Shown here: positions 1 to 8,009 of the stretch, in pieces | Position numbering within the stretch: the first letter of the stretch is position 1 | How the letters are laid out: each line of letters starts with the position of its first letter | NCBI GenBank assembly: GCA_013791855.1 | Contig: VMTA01000004.1 | Location: forward strand, 1 to 64,000 | DNA from: Sideroxydans sp. | GTDB lineage: Bacteria > Pseudomonadota > Gammaproteobacteria > Burkholderiales > Gallionellaceae | Reading direction: 5' to 3' | DNA length: 64,000 bases | Made by a program: the position numbers and the translations under genes | The notes under the pieces: model-generated | Databases searched by the model: none | What the model was told of the DNA's origin: nothing | The model's input: only the letters and a program-made list of their open reading frames with translations

Positions 1-1608
1 CCTCAAGCCGCATTGCAGGACAAATCTACCCGATATTTCTTTCGCGACACGATCAAGCTTGGGCGGGGCGAGGTGTATGTCTCGCCGCTTGATCTGAACA
101 TCGAGCATGGTGAGATCGAGCAGCCATTCAAGCCGATGATCCGCTTCGGCACGCCCGTATTCGACAGAGAAGGACGCAAGCGCGGCGTTTTGATACTCAA
201 TTACTTCGGGCAAGATGCTATCGAGCATTTCCTGGGCATCATGAGCGACGGAGGCCTGCGCGGCGCGATGCTGCTCAACAGCGATGGCTACTGGCTGAGT
301 GCTCCTGATGCGGAGGATGAATGGGGGTTCATGTTCGGCAGAGCGGAAAAGACATTCGGGCACAGACATCCGCAGGCGTGGCGGGAGATCGCATCGAAAG
401 ACAAAGGCGAAGTGGAGACTGAAGAGGGACTGTTCGTGTATGACACGGTCTATCCGCTGCAGGCAGAGTTGCATTCATCCAGCGGGTCAGCCATGCCGCA
501 TGCGCCCAGTAGCCATGAGATCGCAGCGTCCGAATATTACTGGAAGGTCATATCCTTTGTTTCGAAGCACACCCTGCATGAGCGCGCGCTCTACCGGGAA
601 CCTGTCGGTATCTTGGCGCTGTTCGTCGCATATCTCCTGTTGGCTATCGGCATAGCGATCATCGCGTATGTGACATTGGCCAAGGAGAAGGTGAATAGGG
701 AGTTACAGGCGAGGGAGCGCAGGCTGAGCGAGATCACCAACACGATGAGTGACGGCTTGCTGGTGATGGATCGGGACGGACGGATCACCTTTGCCAATCC
801 GGAGGCCCTTGCTTTGCTGGGTTACAGCATGGACGAACTGTTGGGCGGGGACATGCATGAGATGTTACATGTCAGCCTGGATGGCACACCGGAGCCTAGG
901 GCCGAGTGCCGGATGCTGGCAGTAAGGCAGACAGGGGCGACCTATCGCGGTGAAGAAGAGACATTCAGATGCAAGGATGGCGCCATCCTGCCTGTATCGG
1001 TGAGCGCGTCTGTGATCGCGAGGGAAGGTGAGATTAACAGTATCGTGGTTGCCTTTCATGACATCACGCTACGTAAACAGTTAGAGCTTGAACTGGAGCG
1101 ACGTGCACAGACTGACGCCTTGACCGGACTGAACAATCGCCGCCATTTCTACGAATTGGCAGAATCCGAACTGTCTCGCTCCAGACGTTATTCTGCGCCG
1201 ATGGCAGTGCTGATGCTGGATCTGGATAACTTTAAACTGATCAACGATACGCATGGCCATCATGCCGGCGATGCGGTGTTGCAGTCGTTCAGCCAGACCT
1301 GCCTGAAGACTTTGCGAGAGATCGACATAATCGCCCGCATCGGCGGCGAGGAATTCGCGGTGCTGATGCCGGAAACAACTTCCGAACAAGGCTTGGACGC
1401 GGCAGAAAGGTTGCGGGTCGCGCTGGCGGAAAGTGAAGTGGTAGTGGAGCACGGGGAACGGTTGCACTTTACCGTCTCGATCGGCGTCACCTGCCTGTGT
1501 TCCGCCGATCAGAACATCGATGAAGTATTGAAACGTGCCGATGAAGCCATGTATCAGGCGAAACACGCCGGGCGCAATACGGTCCGCATGGTTCCCGCCA
1601 AGCAGTGA
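1..1608 (+). CDS. Diguanylate cyclase with Cache-like sensor, PAS and GGDEF domains (5' truncated)
   Basis: The reading frame is open from the first base, so the N-terminus lies outside the window; 535 codons are visible. Codons 1-190 look like the membrane-distal part of an extracytoplasmic Cache-type sensor. A hydrophobic segment follows at about 201-227, then a PAS domain at about 245-355 and a GGDEF domain at about 375-530. The active-site motif is GGEEF (codons 448-452). An RxxD inhibitory site (REID) sits five residues before it, which in this family binds c-di-GMP for product inhibition. The protein should make c-di-GMP in response to a periplasmic signal. Ligand unknown. Confidence 0.88.
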   Translation, partial: PQAALQDKSTRYFFRDTIKLGRGEVYVSPLDLNIEHGEIEQPFKPMIRFGTPVFDREGRKRGVLILNYFGQDAIEHFLGIMSDGGLRGAMLLNSDGYWLSAPDAEDEWGFMFGRAEKTFGHRHPQAWREIASKDKGEVETEEGLFVYDTVYPLQAELHSSSGSAMPHAPSSHEIAASEYYWKVISFVSKHTLHERALYREPVGILALFVAYLLLAIGIAIIAYVTLAKEKVNRELQARERRLSEITNTMSDGLLVMDRDGRITFANPEALALLGYSMDELLGGDMHEMLHVSLDGTPEPRAECRMLAVRQTGATYRGEEETFRCKDGAILPVSVSASVIAREGEINSIVVAFHDITLRKQLELELERRAQTDALTGLNNRRHFYELAESELSRSRRYSAPMAVLMLDLDNFKLINDTHGHHAGDAVLQSFSQTCLKTLREIDIIARIGGEEFAVLMPETTSEQGLDAAERLRVALAESEVVVEHGERLHFTVSIGVTCLCSADQNIDEVLKRADEAMYQAKHAGRNTVRMVPAKQ

Positions 1609-1651
1609 CGCACTCGTTAATGCGGTTCACTGCTTCCACCGGTATCGAAAA

Positions 1652-2038
1652 TCAGGCAAAGCGCTGCTGAAGATATCGGATGATGTCTCCGGACTCATAC
1701 AGCCACTGCACCTGACCGTCTTTGCCGGTGATGCGCAGGCAGGGTGTCTGCACCTTGCTGCCGCCTTGCAGTAAAGCTTCTTTATGTTCCGCATCATGCT
1801 GCGCATCGCGCAATTCTATCGGCAACGACAAGCGTCCCATCTCATGCCGTACCTTGATGCAGAACGGGCAGGTCTTGAAGTGGTACAGCGCCATCTTTGC
1901 GCATTCGCGCTCGACCTGCTGTTGGGCATCTGCACTGCGCACCACGCCTTTCGGCATCGCCAGCTTCGCCCATAGCAGCATGAACGGCATCAACACCAAA
2001 CGCAGTGTGCGGAAAAACATTCGTATCAAAGTTCTCAT
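1652..2038 (-). CDS. Membrane-anchored glutaredoxin-like protein
   Basis: 128 aa. A hydrophobic N-terminal stretch (about residues 5-28) suggests a signal anchor, followed by a thioredoxin-fold glutaredoxin domain with a CPFC redox motif (in TCPFCIK) and a conserved TPC-like segment (VQTPCLRI). The C-terminal part (LYESGDIIRYLQ) resembles the glutathione-binding end of glutaredoxins. It should perform thiol-disulfide exchange or glutathione-dependent reduction at the membrane. The start is supported by an AGGAA Shine-Dalgarno. It lies 49 bp downstream of the secreted nuclease gene on the same strand in the order glutaredoxin first, so the two may be co-transcribed. Confidence 0.8.
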   Translation of the reverse strand: MRTLIRMFFRTLRLVLMPFMLLWAKLAMPKGVVRSADAQQQVERECAKMALYHFKTCPFCIKVRHEMGRLSLPIELRDAQHDAEHKEALLQGGSKVQTPCLRITGKDGQVQWLYESGDIIRYLQQRFA

Positions 2039-2087
2039 GATCTATTCCTGAAGTTGTTGTGATTTCTGGAGGAAGGATATCGCCGGC

Positions 2088-2825
2088 TCAACTGCCCCGG
2101 TAGTTCGGCAAGAAACTGATGCCTGTGCGCTTCACCAACTCAGTGTAGCTGATTGGCGCGCCTGCTTTCGCAACATCCTGATTGTCGATCCAGTGTGCCC
2201 AGGCCTTGTTCGTTGACGGGTCGTAAACGAGCTTGAACAGATGTTTCGGCACCCAGACGCGGTTGCTGCCGATGGTGGATGGTACGGTGTCGAACACCGG
2301 ACCGGTGATCACGTACACATCCCCCTGCGCACGCAACACGTATTTGCGTGTCGCCTTCTCGATCTTTGCCCACGCTTTGCGATTGTTGACCGGTGCCTGC
2401 GGCACCATGTTGGCGAGCGAGAAGCTCTGCGCCATGGATTCCGGTGTGGTCATGTCTGCGGCGGGCGCCATATGGCCGCGGTCGTAACCGGAACCTTTGT
2501 AGTCGTCCAGTTCGGCGCGTTCCGCGCGGGGCAGGCGTGCATCGGCGAAGAACTTGTCCTTACGTTTCTGATGTGCAGCTTGCAACGTATTGCGGTTCAG
2601 TCTCTCGGCGACGTAGAGCGGCGTGTGACTTTGGCCGGAATGCAACACGGCGAATGCAGTGAAGCACAGCGCGCGCGTCTCCTTGGCTTGCGGTTGAAGG
2701 ACGACGGGCGGATTCTGTTCGGCGAATATCTGGCGGCATTGTTCAAAATCGTTTTGGTCGGCAGATGCTTGAGACGAGAAAGCGAATGAGGCGGCGAAGA
2801 CAAGTGCGTAGAGGAGGCGCTGCAT
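2088..2825 (-). CDS. Secreted DNA/RNA non-specific endonuclease (NUC family)
   Basis: 245 aa with a signal peptide (residues 1-22, ending SQASA). The ββα-metal nuclease core is shown by DRGHM (residues 115-119), in which the His is the general base in Serratia-nuclease relatives, and by the downstream NMVPQ...N segment that provides the metal-binding Asn. Predicted product: a periplasmic or secreted sugar-nonspecific nuclease that degrades DNA and RNA for nutrient salvage or defence. The Shine-Dalgarno is weak, but the signal peptide begins right at this ATG. Length is normal for small bacterial members. Confidence 0.85.
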   Translation of the reverse strand: MQRLLYALVFAASFAFSSQASADQNDFEQCRQIFAEQNPPVVLQPQAKETRALCFTAFAVLHSGQSHTPLYVAERLNRNTLQAAHQKRKDKFFADARLPRAERAELDDYKGSGYDRGHMAPAADMTTPESMAQSFSLANMVPQAPVNNRKAWAKIEKATRKYVLRAQGDVYVITGPVFDTVPSTIGSNRVWVPKHLFKLVYDPSTNKAWAHWIDNQDVAKAGAPISYTELVKRTGISFLPNYRGS

Positions 2826-2870
2826 AAGACTCTTGTTGAAAAAATGACGCGCGAGTCTATAACAATAAGA

Positions 2871-2899
2871 AGGGGCGACTCACCGAATGAGTCGCCCCT
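2871..2899 (-). terminator. Rho-independent terminator after the EamA permease
   Basis: A perfect 12-bp stem (AGGGGCGACTCA with TGAGTCGCCCCT, 5-nt loop) lies 33 bp beyond the permease stop codon. On the minus strand it is followed by a T-rich tail (TTCTTATTGTT). It would separate the permease transcript from the nuclease gene. Confidence 0.7.
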
Positions 2900-2931
2900 G
2901 AGTGCCAGTAGTCACAATCTTCTTGCGGCTT

Positions 2932-3807
2932 TTATGCTGTTCTCATCCAGCGCCCGCCCCACTGATGCAACCCCAGTCCGAGCACGATGCTGGCCGTGCC
3001 CAGCCATACCTGCGGCAGGATGGCTTCGTCGTTCAGCGCGTGGCCCAACAGCAATGCCATTACCGGCGTGATGAGGGTGATCAGCGCGACGCGGGCGGTG
3101 TCCATGTGCTTGATCAGGTAGTAATACAGCGCGAAGCCAAGCACTGAACCGAACACGCCCAAGTACAAAGTCGCCGCGATGGACTGTTGCGGTGCGTCGT
3201 GCGGCACATGGCCGTCCAGCGCGAACCACGCCAGCAGGAACAGCGGCAGCGACACGGCCAGCGTGCCGCAGGTCATCGCCAGCGGCGGGCTGTCGTCGCC
3301 GATGCGTTTGATCCACACCAGACCCAGCGATTGCGCGGTGACGGCGCACAGCAGTGTGACGATGCCGAAGCCCGCATTCGAGCCGAGGTCGAGTCCGCCG
3401 TAGAACACCATCAGCAGGCCGAGTACGCCAAGCAGCATGCCCGCGACCTTGTTGCGGGTGAGCGTTTCCTCTTCCAGCCACAGCATGGCCCCGAGGCTGG
3501 TGATCAGCGGTGACAGGCCGAACAGCACGGCGATCATGCCCGAGCTGACGTATTGCGCAGACCAGTAGGTGAGCGCCATCGCGGTGAACATGCTCACGCC
3601 GCCCGCGACATAGGCCATACGCGCTTTGCGGTGCAGTGGGAAGCGGATGCGGAACAGCGCCAGCAGGGCGATGCACAGCAGGACACCGATCGCCATACGT
3701 GCAAACACCGCAAAGCTGAACCCGATACCGAGCGAGCTCCACTTTATGGCGAGCGGCGTGGTGGACCAGATCAGGACGACAGAAACAAATGCTGCCGGTA
3801 GGGACAT
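2932..3807 (-). CDS. EamA/RhaT-type DMT-superfamily permease
   Basis: 291 aa, almost entirely hydrophobic with about ten transmembrane helices arranged as two EamA repeats (approximately residues 5-135 and 148-285). Features such as the GLSPLITSLGAMLWLEE segment at the end of repeat one and the matching TLITPVMALLLGH segment in repeat two are typical of drug/metabolite exporters (RhtA, YddG and relatives). Substrate cannot be read from sequence; amino-acid or metabolite export is common in the family. The start has a good GGAGAG Shine-Dalgarno. The gene is preceded by a structured leader with a terminator-like hairpin (3834-4007), so expression may be attenuated. Confidence 0.85.
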   Translation of the reverse strand: MSLPAAFVSVVLIWSTTPLAIKWSSLGIGFSFAVFARMAIGVLLCIALLALFRIRFPLHRKARMAYVAGGVSMFTAMALTYWSAQYVSSGMIAVLFGLSPLITSLGAMLWLEEETLTRNKVAGMLLGVLGLLMVFYGGLDLGSNAGFGIVTLLCAVTAQSLGLVWIKRIGDDSPPLAMTCGTLAVSLPLFLLAWFALDGHVPHDAPQQSIAATLYLGVFGSVLGFALYYYLIKHMDTARVALITLITPVMALLLGHALNDEAILPQVWLGTASIVLGLGLHQWGGRWMRTA

Positions 3808-3833
3808 GATGCTCTCCAGGGCTCAACTAACAG

Positions 3834-4007
3834 GCCGTTCGCTTGAGCCAAGAGGCGAACGGTGAAAAAACAAAAAGGCCACAGAGGGAAGTCTGTGGCC
3901 TTGGGGATGTCGTTACGACGGACTACGAAACTACTGCGAACCTCCCGGGCCACTGCGCGCAATGCGCCATACCGCGCGCTTCATCGCGACGGGTAGTGGT
4001 CGTACAT
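3834..4007 (-). promoter_or_regulatory. Attenuator-like leader upstream of the EamA permease
   Basis: Read on the minus strand, the leader contains two tiny overlapping ORFs: MYDHYPSR (3981-4007) and a 17-codon frame beginning MKRAVWRIA (3931-3984), joined by an ATGA overlap. Next comes a 10-bp-stem hairpin (AAGGCCACAG / CTGTGGCCTT, 3876-3903) followed by a T5-G-T6 run, which is a good intrinsic terminator. A second hairpin with an 8-bp stem (CCGTTCGC / GCGAACGG, 3834-3861) sits between it and the Shine-Dalgarno. This arrangement fits transcription attenuation. Neither small ORF has a clear ribosome site, so translation of a leader peptide is unproven. Confidence 0.5.
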
Positions 4008-4187
4008 TGCAGTGGTGGAGGTGTGGGGATTTCATGGGGCGGATTATGCAGAGTGCGTTCGGGTGGCGTCAACGGAAATCTGCAGCGCGCGGCGCGCTGC
4101 AAAATTTACAGCCGAGGAAGCGCTGACGTATGATGTCTGCAACCTTACACGCGGTAGCTTCCAGCCAACTCCGGCCCTGTCCTCATC

Positions 4188-5099
4188 ATGCTGACCTTGC
4201 CCACGACCACATCGAGATCACGGCTTGTCTGGCTGCCGCTCCTGTTGTGTCTATCCTTTTATGTCCCCTTCGCCGCTGCCGAGAGCACGGCGCAAAAAGC
4301 GCACGATTTCGCGCTCGAACTGCGCGGACAGGCGGCCGCTACGGTGCAGAAAGCGCAGGATCGCCTGTCCGTCGCGGAATCCGATCTGCGCGTGGCGCAG
4401 GCGGTGCTGCGTGACTCGACGCTGGCGAACGACAGGGAGGCGATCGACATTTCCGAAGCGGCGGTGGCCGAAGCAAGGTTAGGCATGTCCGATGCGCGGA
4501 ACCTGCTGAAACGCGCACAGGCCCTGCTGGCGCAACGCGAGCGCACCGTGCAGGAGATGGCTTTCTGGACCGGGTCGAACCGCCCGGTGGGTGCGCTGGT
4601 GGTGCCTGTGGAAGGCGAGGTGCGCGTGCGCCAGGCGGACGGTTCCTATCGTTCGACAGTGCTGGGTTCGGCACAGGCCGGTGAGCGCATCGAGACGGCG
4701 GCAGGCAGCAAGGCACGCCTGTTCGTGGCGGATGGTAGTGGCGAGATCCAGTTGAACGAGAACACCGCCTTCACTGTGGTTGAGGACGACGGGGTGTCCG
4801 GTTTCGTGGGCGAACTGGAATACGGCTACGGTCGTTTCCTCAAGGGCGTAAAGGCGAAACTCGGCAAGAAGTTCCAGGTGCGCACGCCCAGCGTGGCGAT
4901 CGCGGTGCGCGGCACGCGCTTCGAGGTGGCGGCGAGCGCCGAATCGACTTGGGTCGGGGTGAGTGAAGGCGTCGTCTCTGTCACGGCGCTGGCGGGCGAG
5001 CAGGCGGTCGAGATCGCGGCGGGCACGCAGCGCCGCTATCTCAAAGGTCAAGGATTCCTGCCGTCCGAACCGTTGGCACCAGCGGGGAGCAGACAATGA
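4188..5099 (+). CDS. Exported FecR-domain protein
   Basis: 303 aa. A signal peptide (about residues 1-31, FAAAES) is followed by a long charged helical region (about 35-125, Ala/Arg/Glu rich, coiled-coil-like) and a FecR-type beta domain (about 135-250: GALVVPVEGEVRV, ERIETAAGSKARLFVADGSG, FQVRTPSVAIAVRGTRF). Proteins of this type are periplasmic or surface proteins, not classical sigma regulators, because there is no cytoplasmic anti-sigma part. It is the first gene of a compact three-gene operon: its TGA overlaps the next ATG by four bases. Role unknown. Confidence 0.75.
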   Translation: MLTLPTTTSRSRLVWLPLLLCLSFYVPFAAAESTAQKAHDFALELRGQAAATVQKAQDRLSVAESDLRVAQAVLRDSTLANDREAIDISEAAVAEARLGMSDARNLLKRAQALLAQRERTVQEMAFWTGSNRPVGALVVPVEGEVRVRQADGSYRSTVLGSAQAGERIETAAGSKARLFVADGSGEIQLNENTAFTVVEDDGVSGFVGELEYGYGRFLKGVKAKLGKKFQVRTPSVAIAVRGTRFEVAASAESTWVGVSEGVVSVTALAGEQAVEIAAGTQRRYLKGQGFLPSEPLAPAGSRQ

Positions 5100-5977
5100 G
5101 CGGAGGTGTATTTCGAATCGGTACTGCGGCCGGCATGCTGGTCTGGAGCATGCTGGCACAGGCGGAATATTGTCTGGATTGGTCGGCCGTGGTGCGGCAA
5201 CACTCGGGTTCGTCCGGCCATTGCTGGAACAGCGAGAGGGAATGCGATTCCTACCGCATGAGCCGGCCGGCCGGCGACTATAGCGGCGGTTGCTATTTTA
5301 AGCCGGGCCAGTATCCGCGCACCGGACAGGAGAAGAGCAAAGCCAAACCGGTAGAAGACAAGGCTGCCGCCGAGTTGCAAAAAAAGCAGCAAGCCGCCAA
5401 GCAGAGACAGGCCGAGCAGGAACGGCAGCAAGCCGCGACGGATCGCCAGCAACTGTTGGATAGTCTGAAGGACGCGGGATCGTTGACGCCGGAGCGCACC
5501 ATCATGCTCAAACCCATCCCATCCGCCGGCGGAACGGCAAGGTCGCAACTGGATTGCGTGCACAACAATGCCGTGTTGCGGCCGGAAGAGACGCGCGGCA
5601 GTTGGGAGAATCGTGCCAAGGATTGCAGCCCGGTGACGCCGGCCGTGCCCGAAGTGCCTGCGCCGACGGCGGTGGATGAGGCCGCCCCGGCAAGTGCGGA
5701 GCAGCTCGCCACGATGCTGCAGGCACTCATGCGGCAGATCACCGCTACACGCGCTCTGCTGTCGAAACAGGAGGGCGCGGTCGCGCAGGCTACACGCGAA
5801 GTCGAACGCGAAGAGGCGAACAAGCGCGACAAGCCGGCAGGCGAGAGCGACGCGCTGCGTCGCGCCAAGGCAGCGCTGGCCAAAGCCAAGGCGGACCGGG
5901 AGAAGACGGCGACCGAACTGACCGCGCTGGAGAAACAGGAATCCATCGCCCGGCAACAGGCGGAGCCACAACAATGA
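5096..5977 (+). CDS. Exported Cys-rich/coiled-coil protein of unknown function
   Basis: 293 aa. Signal peptide at residues 1-22 (ending LAQA). The mature N-terminus (about 23-75) carries several cysteines (YCLDWSA, GHCWNSERECDSYR, GGCYFKPGQY) that probably form disulfides. The remainder is low-complexity Gln/Ala/Lys/Glu helix in two blocks (about 78-130 and 200-290) with a Pro/Ala linker between them, predicted coiled coil. I do not recognise the family. Translational coupling (ATGA) to the FecR-domain gene and a 14-bp gap to the TPR-PDZ gene indicate one envelope-associated operon. Confidence 0.7.
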   Translation: MSGGVFRIGTAAGMLVWSMLAQAEYCLDWSAVVRQHSGSSGHCWNSERECDSYRMSRPAGDYSGGCYFKPGQYPRTGQEKSKAKPVEDKAAAELQKKQQAAKQRQAEQERQQAATDRQQLLDSLKDAGSLTPERTIMLKPIPSAGGTARSQLDCVHNNAVLRPEETRGSWENRAKDCSPVTPAVPEVPAPTAVDEAAPASAEQLATMLQALMRQITATRALLSKQEGAVAQATREVEREEANKRDKPAGESDALRRAKAALAKAKADREKTATELTALEKQESIARQQAEPQQ

Positions 5978-5991
5978 ATCAATGATCGGAG

Positions 5992-7101
5992 ATGAAGATG
6001 AGAACGTTCTTGTACATGATGTCGGTGGCGGCGCTGTTATCCGTAAATGTCGCCGCAGCGGAAGAGACGGCGGCGGACGCGCGCAAGCACATGGTGCGCG
6101 GGGTGGCGGCCATCGAGATGGCGAAGAGCAATTCAGAACTGGAGCTGGCCGCGAACGAGTTCGGCCGTGCGACGGAACTCGATCCGGTACTGTCGTCGGC
6201 CTGGTTCAATCTGGGGTCGGTGCAGTCCAAGCTGGGCAAGTACGAGGAGGCGATCAAGAGTTACCGCCGCTATCTGGAACTGGTGCCGAACGCGGAAGAC
6301 GCGATGAAGGTGGAGGACGAGATAATCAAGCTGGAGTTCCGGCAGGAGCAGGTGGCCAAGGTCACCTCCATGGTCGGCACTTGGCTGGCACCCGACAACA
6401 CACCCTATCGCCTGGACGTGAAGGGTAACCGCCTCACGCTGGCGACCGATCATCACCCTGTGACCGAGAATGAAGTGCTGTCGACCTATACGCTGGTCGG
6501 GGCGGTTCCGGTCGGGGGCAACGAACAGGTCGCGTTCCGGCTGGAACGCGTCGGTTCGAATCTTTCAGGTACCTGGTGGCACAGCGCGATCAAGGCGGAC
6601 AAGTGCAAAGTCCCCGAAGAGACGGGCGAGGTGGCGGGCGAGATCAGTGCGGACAATGGCACCATCGTTCTGCGCTACACGCGCAACAAGTATCGCGCCT
6701 CGACGCAGATGTCGTTGCTGACCGATGACTTTTGCAGTGACGTATCGGTGGCGGAGAAACGCAAGGTCGAACTGGTGCTGAAAGGGCCGTTGCCCGTCGC
6801 ATCCATCACCGGGCTTTCGTTCGTGAGTGGTAGCTTCGACCGCGTGCCATCACTGCAAGTGTATTCGGTCGAAGAGAACAGTACCGCCGCTGCCGCTGGT
6901 CTGAAAGAGGACGATCAGGTCGTGGCGATAGACGGTGTCGCGGTGCAGGAGATAGCTGCTCCAGGTATCTGGTTCAGGCTGCGCGGCGAGGTCGGTTCGG
7001 AAGTCGTGCTGAGTGTGCAGCGCGAAGGCGAGAAGCAGCTTTTGGAACTGCGCGCGAAGCGGCTCGCGTTCCCGGACTATCGGCCGAAGGCGGCTGATTA
7101 G
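5992..7101 (+). CDS. Exported TPR-PDZ protein
   Basis: 369 aa. Signal peptide at residues 1-22 (VNVAAAEE). TPR repeats at about 35-110 (AWFNLGSVQSKLGKYEEAIKSYRRYLELVP is a textbook repeat), a middle domain of unknown type (about 120-260), and a PDZ-like domain at about 265-350 (VYSVEENSTAAAAGLKEDDQVVAIDGVAV). No protease triad is visible, so it is probably a protein-binding scaffold and not a peptidase. Third gene of the FecR/coiled-coil/TPR-PDZ operon. ATG at 5992 is used; a second in-frame ATG lies two codons later. Confidence 0.75.
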   Translation: MKMRTFLYMMSVAALLSVNVAAAEETAADARKHMVRGVAAIEMAKSNSELELAANEFGRATELDPVLSSAWFNLGSVQSKLGKYEEAIKSYRRYLELVPNAEDAMKVEDEIIKLEFRQEQVAKVTSMVGTWLAPDNTPYRLDVKGNRLTLATDHHPVTENEVLSTYTLVGAVPVGGNEQVAFRLERVGSNLSGTWWHSAIKADKCKVPEETGEVAGEISADNGTIVLRYTRNKYRASTQMSLLTDDFCSDVSVAEKRKVELVLKGPLPVASITGLSFVSGSFDRVPSLQVYSVEENSTAAAAGLKEDDQVVAIDGVAVQEIAAPGIWFRLRGEVGSEVVLSVQREGEKQLLELRAKRLAFPDYRPKAAD

Positions 7102-7105
7102 ATAC

Positions 7106-7423
7106 TCAGCCGATCGCAGCGGCCAGCGCCGCCGCAAGACTTTCAACACCGTTCCAATCCATGACCAGATCGCCCGCGCGCAGGGCGACATGCATGCCGG
7201 ACTCCTGCGCCGTGCCAACGAAGGCATCGTCACTGGCGATGGGACTCATGTAGATCTCGCGTTCGGGGCTGATGCCGCGACTGACGGCAACCAGCGCGAG
7301 CGACAGGCTGGAAGCCTCGGCGGGGGTGAGGCGCAGCTCGATGTCATCGGCGAAACGCAGACGGATCTGCTGGCCCATCACGCGATGCTGCACACTCGCC
7401 ACCGTGTAGCGTTGCTCAGGCAT
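7106..7423 (-). CDS. Small unknown protein coupled to the ankyrin gene
   Basis: 105 aa, beginning MPEQRYTVASVQHRV. The longer upstream frame reads through the ankyrin gene and is rejected. The start lies inside the end of the ankyrin gene (8-bp overlap), indicating translational coupling. It is soluble, with no signal peptide, cysteines or recognisable catalytic motif. I do not recognise the family. Its position at the 3' end of the nif accessory block suggests, but does not prove, a role with the ankyrin protein. It converges with the TPR-PDZ gene with only 4 bp between stop codons. Confidence 0.6.
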   Translation of the reverse strand: MPEQRYTVASVQHRVMGQQIRLRFADDIELRLTPAEASSLSLALVAVSRGISPEREIYMSPIASDDAFVGTAQESGMHVALRAGDLVMDWNGVESLAAALAAAIG

Positions 7424-7886
7424 GCTCGGTGCGCTTGGTGTCTTTGAGCAAGCGCAGACACGCCAGATCGGCGGCCAGCTCCAGCGCGGTGAAATCGTCG
7501 TGCGTCTGCAGTTCGGTGTTCGCACCCGCTTCCAACAACAGTTTCACCAATGGGGATTTACCTGCCGAGGCGCAGTAGATCAGCGCGGTCGCGCCGTTCA
7601 CGTTCTGCGTGTCCAGCGGCGCGCCGGCCTTGATGAGCTCGGCAACGCATGCCGCGTTGTCGGAATAGCAGGCGAACCACAATGCGCCGTTACGGTCGGC
7701 GTTCAGCATGGCCGGGTCGGCACCGCGCTTGAGCAGCGATCTGACCACATCCAGATCGCCGGTCTGCGCGGCATACATCAAGGGCGTGGTGCTGTTCGCC
7801 AGTGGGCGGTTGATGTCGGTCTCCACCGGGTCGCTGACATGGAATCTGGCCTGGGCCAGCCAGCAGCGGAGTTGATTGTCGTTCAT
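7416..7886 (-). CDS. Ankyrin-repeat protein
   Basis: 156 aa with three to four ankyrin repeats (about residues 30-62, 64-95, 97-128, and a partial last unit). Diagnostic pieces are STTPLMYAAQTGDLDVVRSL, NGALWFACYSDNAACVAELI and GATALIYCASAGKSPLVKLL. There is no signal peptide, so it should be a cytosolic protein-protein interaction module. A strong Shine-Dalgarno (GGAAAGGAAC) supports the start. It lies 123 bp downstream of the SagB-type gene on the same strand; small ankyrin proteins are found in several betaproteobacterial nif regions, but the partner is unknown. Confidence 0.8.
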   Translation of the reverse strand: MNDNQLRCWLAQARFHVSDPVETDINRPLANSTTPLMYAAQTGDLDVVRSLLKRGADPAMLNADRNGALWFACYSDNAACVAELIKAGAPLDTQNVNGATALIYCASAGKSPLVKLLLEAGANTELQTHDDFTALELAADLACLRLLKDTKRTEHA

Positions 7887-8009
7887 GCGTGTTCCTTTCC
7901 GGGATCGGTTGCCATTCTGCGGGTGTTGCCGCGTGCAGGCCGCTATGAGTACGCAATGGGGAAAGAGTTCATTTTGATGGATAAATTCGCCAATATCTGC
8001 TGCTATGGT

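Noticed and set aside
2912-3826. A 304-codon minus-strand frame alternative to the EamA permease
   Set aside because: The permease frame shows regular hydrophobic helices; this one is Arg/His/Pro-rich and without pattern.
5048-5974. Long minus-strand frame opposite the coiled-coil gene
   Set aside because: The plus-strand gene has a signal peptide and translational coupling; the antisense frame is a composition artefact.
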